64,000 nt of DNA from Pseudomonas citri (GTDB lineage Bacteria; Pseudomonadota; Gammaproteobacteria; Pseudomonadales; Pseudomonadaceae): positions 1 to 64,000 of the forward strand of contig NZ_JAODAB010000014.1 of NCBI RefSeq assembly GCF_025336485.1. The letters are read 5' to 3'. Of the stretch, positions 61,560-64,000 are shown piece by piece. The notes beneath the pieces are model-generated. The model had not been told where the DNA came from. It worked only from the letters and a program-made list of their open reading frames with translations, and did no database searches. The position numbers were made by a program, and so were the translations under genes. The first letter of the stretch is position 1, and every line of letters begins with the position of its first letter.

Positions 61560-63185
61560 ATGTCTCTACGAAATATGAACATCGCGCCAAGAGCGTTCCT
61601 GGGCTTTCTCCTGATCGGAGCCCTGATGTTGGCCCTTGGGGTGTTCGCCCTGGCCCAGATGAGCCAGATCCGCAGCTCCGGCGAAAACATCGTCGACAAC
61701 AGCGTCCCCAGCCTCAAGGCCCTGGATGAACTCACCCAACTCACCCTGCGCACCCGCGTGTTGTCTTACCGCTTGCTGGTCAACCGTGAACCGGACATCC
61801 AACAGAAAACCAGCGCCCTGCTCGAACAACGCGGCCAGCAGATCCGCACGGCCCAGGCGGGGTACGAGAAACTCATCAGCTCCCCGCAGGAGCGAAGCAA
61901 CTATGATCAATTGGTGCAATTGCTGGGTCAGTACCGTCAGCTTGAAGACCGGATGAAAACCCTGTCGCGCAATAATCAGCTCGAAGAGTTGCGCACACTG
62001 ATCAACAGCGAAGTGCTGGATAATTCCGAGGCGATGAACACTGTCCTCGCCCAATTGATGGACATCAACAACCAGCAGGCCGATGCGTTCAACGTCGGGG
62101 CCGCACAACAGTATTCGGAAGCCTTCAACTGGGTAGTCACGTTGCTGGTCATCTCCACCGGCCTGACGCTGCTATTCGCCTGGCTGCTGACCAACAGCAT
62201 TACCAAGCCGATTGCCAACGCCCTGGCCGCCGCCGAGGAAATTGCCAAGGGCAACCTGACCCGACCGATCGTCGTCGACGGCACGGACGAAGCCGGCCGT
62301 CTGTTGCGGGCGATGTCGACCATGCAGGAAAAACTGCGTGACACCCTGCAACGCATTTCCGGCTCGGCCACGCAACTGGCCTCCGCTGCCGAAGAACTCA
62401 ACAGCGTCACCGACGAAAGCGCCCGTGGCCTGACCCAGCAGAACAACGAAATCGAACAAGCCGCCACGGCGGTCAACGAGATGACCAGCGCCGTGGAAGA
62501 AGTGGCGCGCAACGCGGTAAGCACCTCCGAAGCCTCGAAGAACGCCACCACCTCCGCCGGCGACGGCCGCGACCTGGTGCAGGAAACCGTCAGCGCCATC
62601 GAACGCATGAGCGCCGACGTGCAAAGCACCGCTACGCTGATCGGCAACCTGGCCGATGAGTCCCGCGACATTGGCAAGGTGCTGGACGTGATCCGCGGCC
62701 TGGCCGACCAGACCAACCTGCTGGCGTTGAACGCCGCCATTGAAGCCGCCCGTGCCGGTGAAGCCGGTCGTGGTTTTGCCGTGGTCGCCGATGAAGTGCG
62801 CGCCCTGGCCCATCGCACCCAGCAGTCGACCAGCGAGATCGAGCGCATGATCGGCAGCATCCAGAGCGGTACCGGGCAAGCCGTGGACTCGATGCGCAAC
62901 AGCACCGAACGCGCCGAGTCGACCTTGAACATCGCCCGCGGTGCCGGCCTGTCCCTGGACACGATCAACACGGCCATCGTTGAAATCAACGAACGCAACC
63001 TGGTAATCGCCAGCGCCGCCGAAGAGCAGGCCCAGGTGGCCCGTGAAGTGGACCGCAACCTGGTGAACATCCGCGACCTGTCGGTGCAATCGGCTGCCGG
63101 CGCCAACCAGACCAGCGCCGCCAGCGCCGAACTGTCGCGCCTGGCGGTGGACCTGAACAGCATGGTGGGGCGGTTCCATCTTTAA
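61560..63185 (+). CDS. Methyl-accepting chemotaxis protein
   Basis: A 541-residue chemoreceptor. A transmembrane helix at about 12-34 leads to a periplasmic four-helix-bundle ligand domain (about 35-188), followed by a second transmembrane helix (about 190-212), a HAMP domain (about 213-265) and the long cytoplasmic signalling bundle. The hairpin tip contains D-Q-T-N-L-L-A-L-N-A-A-I-E-A-A-R-A-G-E, which contacts CheA and CheW. There is no C-terminal CheR-binding pentapeptide. The ligand is unknown. No good ribosome site is seen before ATG 61560; an internal ATG at 61575 is also possible. A terminator follows. Confidence 0.93.
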   Translation: MSLRNMNIAPRAFLGFLLIGALMLALGVFALAQMSQIRSSGENIVDNSVPSLKALDELTQLTLRTRVLSYRLLVNREPDIQQKTSALLEQRGQQIRTAQAGYEKLISSPQERSNYDQLVQLLGQYRQLEDRMKTLSRNNQLEELRTLINSEVLDNSEAMNTVLAQLMDINNQQADAFNVGAAQQYSEAFNWVVTLLVISTGLTLLFAWLLTNSITKPIANALAAAEEIAKGNLTRPIVVDGTDEAGRLLRAMSTMQEKLRDTLQRISGSATQLASAAEELNSVTDESARGLTQQNNEIEQAATAVNEMTSAVEEVARNAVSTSEASKNATTSAGDGRDLVQETVSAIERMSADVQSTATLIGNLADESRDIGKVLDVIRGLADQTNLLALNAAIEAARAGEAGRGFAVVADEVRALAHRTQQSTSEIERMIGSIQSGTGQAVDSMRNSTERAESTLNIARGAGLSLDTINTAIVEINERNLVIASAAEEQAQVAREVDRNLVNIRDLSVQSAAGANQTSAASAELSRLAVDLNSMVGRFHL

Positions 63186-63208
63186 GCCATGACTGATCTT
63201 TGTGGCGA

Positions 63209-63236
63209 GGGGCTCATACAGAGCCCCAACGTTTTT
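63209..63236 (+). terminator. Terminator after the chemoreceptor gene (REP-derived)
   Basis: GGGGCTC at 63209-63215 pairs with GAGCCCC at 63221-63227, followed by AACGTTTTTT. The upstream TGTGGCGAGG shows that it coincides with a REP of the GTGGCGAGG class. Confidence 0.75.
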
Positions 63237-63327
63237 TGACAGCATCACATTTCGACAGGTTAGAATCGCTGGCACGCAGGCTGCATGGCCAGCCTGCCCG
63301 CCCTTCAGTTTTTCCGGAGTACTTCCC

Positions 63328-64000
63328 TTGACCGCGACGACCATCAACAGCCTGTTCTTGATCGGCGCGTTGCTGGTGGGTGCGAGCATCCTGGTCAGTT
63401 CTCTTTCATCACGCCTGGGCATTCCGATCCTGGTAATCATCCTGGCCGTGGGCATGGTGGCCGGGGTGGACGGTGCCGGCATTCTTTTCGACAACTACGC
63501 CACGGCCTACCTGGTCGGTAACCTCGCATTGGCCGTCATCCTGCTGGACGGCGGCTTGCGCACGCGGGTCTCGAGCTTTCGCGTGGCCCTGTGGCCGGCG
63601 CTGTCGCTGGCCACGGTCGGCGTGCTGATCACCACCGGGCTGACCGGGTTGGCGGCGGCGTGGCTGTTCAACCTGAATCTGATCCAGGGCCTGCTGATCG
63701 GCGCCATCGTCGGCTCGACCGACGCCGCGGCGGTGTTCTCCTTGCTCGGCGGCAAGGGCCTGAATGAACGGGTCAGCGCCACCCTCGAAATCGAATCCGG
63801 CAGCAACGACCCCATGGCGGTGTTCCTCACTGTCACCCTGATCGGCATGCTCGCCAGTGGCGAAACCGGCCTGCACTGGAGTCTGCTGGGGCATCTGGTG
63901 CGGGAATTCGGCATTGGCTCGTTGCTGGGCCTGGGCGGTGGCTGGCTCATGCTGCAACTGGTCAACCGGATCAACCTGGCCAACGGCCTTTATCCAATCC
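63328..64000 (+). CDS. nhaP2: NhaP2-type K+(Na+)/H+ antiporter, 5' part
   Basis: The first 224 codons of a monovalent-cation/proton antiporter (CPA1 family), cut by the window end. The product starts with T-A-T-T-I-N-S-L-F-L-I-G-A-L-L and shows repeated membrane segments. It contains L-A-V-I-L-L-D-G-G-L-R-T, I-V-G-S-T-D-A-A-A-V-F-S and E-S-G-S-N-D-P-M, the last two carrying the ion-binding Asp residues. The start is TTG at 63328, eight bases after GGAG. NhaP2 exports K+ at low internal pH. By position it matches PA5021. Confidence 0.9.
   Translation, partial: MTATTINSLFLIGALLVGASILVSSLSSRLGIPILVIILAVGMVAGVDGAGILFDNYATAYLVGNLALAVILLDGGLRTRVSSFRVALWPALSLATVGVLITTGLTGLAAAWLFNLNLIQGLLIGAIVGSTDAAAVFSLLGGKGLNERVSATLEIESGSNDPMAVFLTVTLIGMLASGETGLHWSLLGHLVREFGIGSLLGLGGGWLMLQLVNRINLANGLYPI

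Noticed and set aside
1..64000. CRISPR arrays, tRNA or rRNA genes, prophage or a complete insertion sequence
   Set aside because: No regularly spaced direct repeats, no cloverleaf or rRNA sequence that I recognise, and no transposase, integrase or phage structural genes were seen, apart from the orphan vgrG, which is a type VI component.

Overview
The window is chromosomal DNA of a fluorescent Pseudomonas, most likely of the P. fluorescens group. The evidence is its high GC content and codon use, a gene order that largely follows my recollection of the P. aeruginosa block from cpdA (PA4969) to the NhaP2 antiporter (PA5021), and many REP sequences of the TGTGGGAGC...GCTCCCACA and GTGGCGAGGG types. 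I see no rRNA, tRNA, CRISPR array, prophage or insertion sequence with a transposase. This is mostly core genome with a few accessory features.

Layout. 1-6630: cyclic-AMP phosphodiesterase (cpdA), a DUF1249 gene, nudF, an RsiV-like lipoprotein, and the thiamine unit thiC-cytX behind a TPP riboswitch. 6784-14098: tolC, waaA, a LysR regulator divergent from an EmrE-type exporter, an FAD oxidoreductase/aldo-keto reductase pair, and a conserved protein of unknown function. 14184-35421: a lipopolysaccharide (LPS) core and transport cluster, almost all on the minus strand. It holds hldE, a stand-alone APS kinase and a sulfotransferase, msbA, waaL, glycosyltransferases, dnpA, mig-14, a carbamoyltransferase, a set of kinase-fold proteins (waaP, wapP, wapQ, a tandem two-kinase protein and a small divergent one), waaG, waaC and waaF. 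35604-48682: glnE, the pyruvate dehydrogenase genes aceE-aceF, a PhoD-like phosphatase, the c-di-GMP phosphodiesterase dipA and msrA. 48751-64000: rlmJ, an orphan vgrG, a DUF2165 membrane protein, the proline genes putP/putA with an array of probable PutA operators, an acyl-CoA dehydrogenase, a ZapA-like pair, a short inverted-repeat (MITE-like) element, a chemoreceptor and the start of a NhaP2-type antiporter.

How the genes work together. HldE makes the ADP-heptose that WaaC and WaaF add to the Kdo placed by WaaA. WaaP, WapP and perhaps other kinase-fold proteins phosphorylate the heptoses, and the carbamoyltransferase decorates the core. WaaG and other glycosyltransferases extend the core, MsbA flips it, and WaaL adds O-antigen. 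The sulfotransferase/APS-kinase pair suggests an additional sulfate decoration. From the tandem-kinase gene to waaF, and from the carbamoyltransferase gene to dnpA, neighbouring genes overlap by 1-17 bases or are separated by a single base, which suggests translational coupling.

Most notable observations: the sulfation pair inside the LPS cluster; two kinase-fold proteins that lack the expected catalytic aspartate; identical 15-base operator-like sites in inverted orientation about five helical turns apart upstream of aceE; the GGTTGCACC array between putP and putA; a 146-bp element with 19-bp terminal inverted repeats; a ZapA-like/coiled-coil gene pair away from the usual 6S RNA neighbourhood; an orphan VgrG with a four-cysteine tail; and a 56-nt nested hairpin between cysC and hldE. 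I did not find a clear new defence or secretion system.
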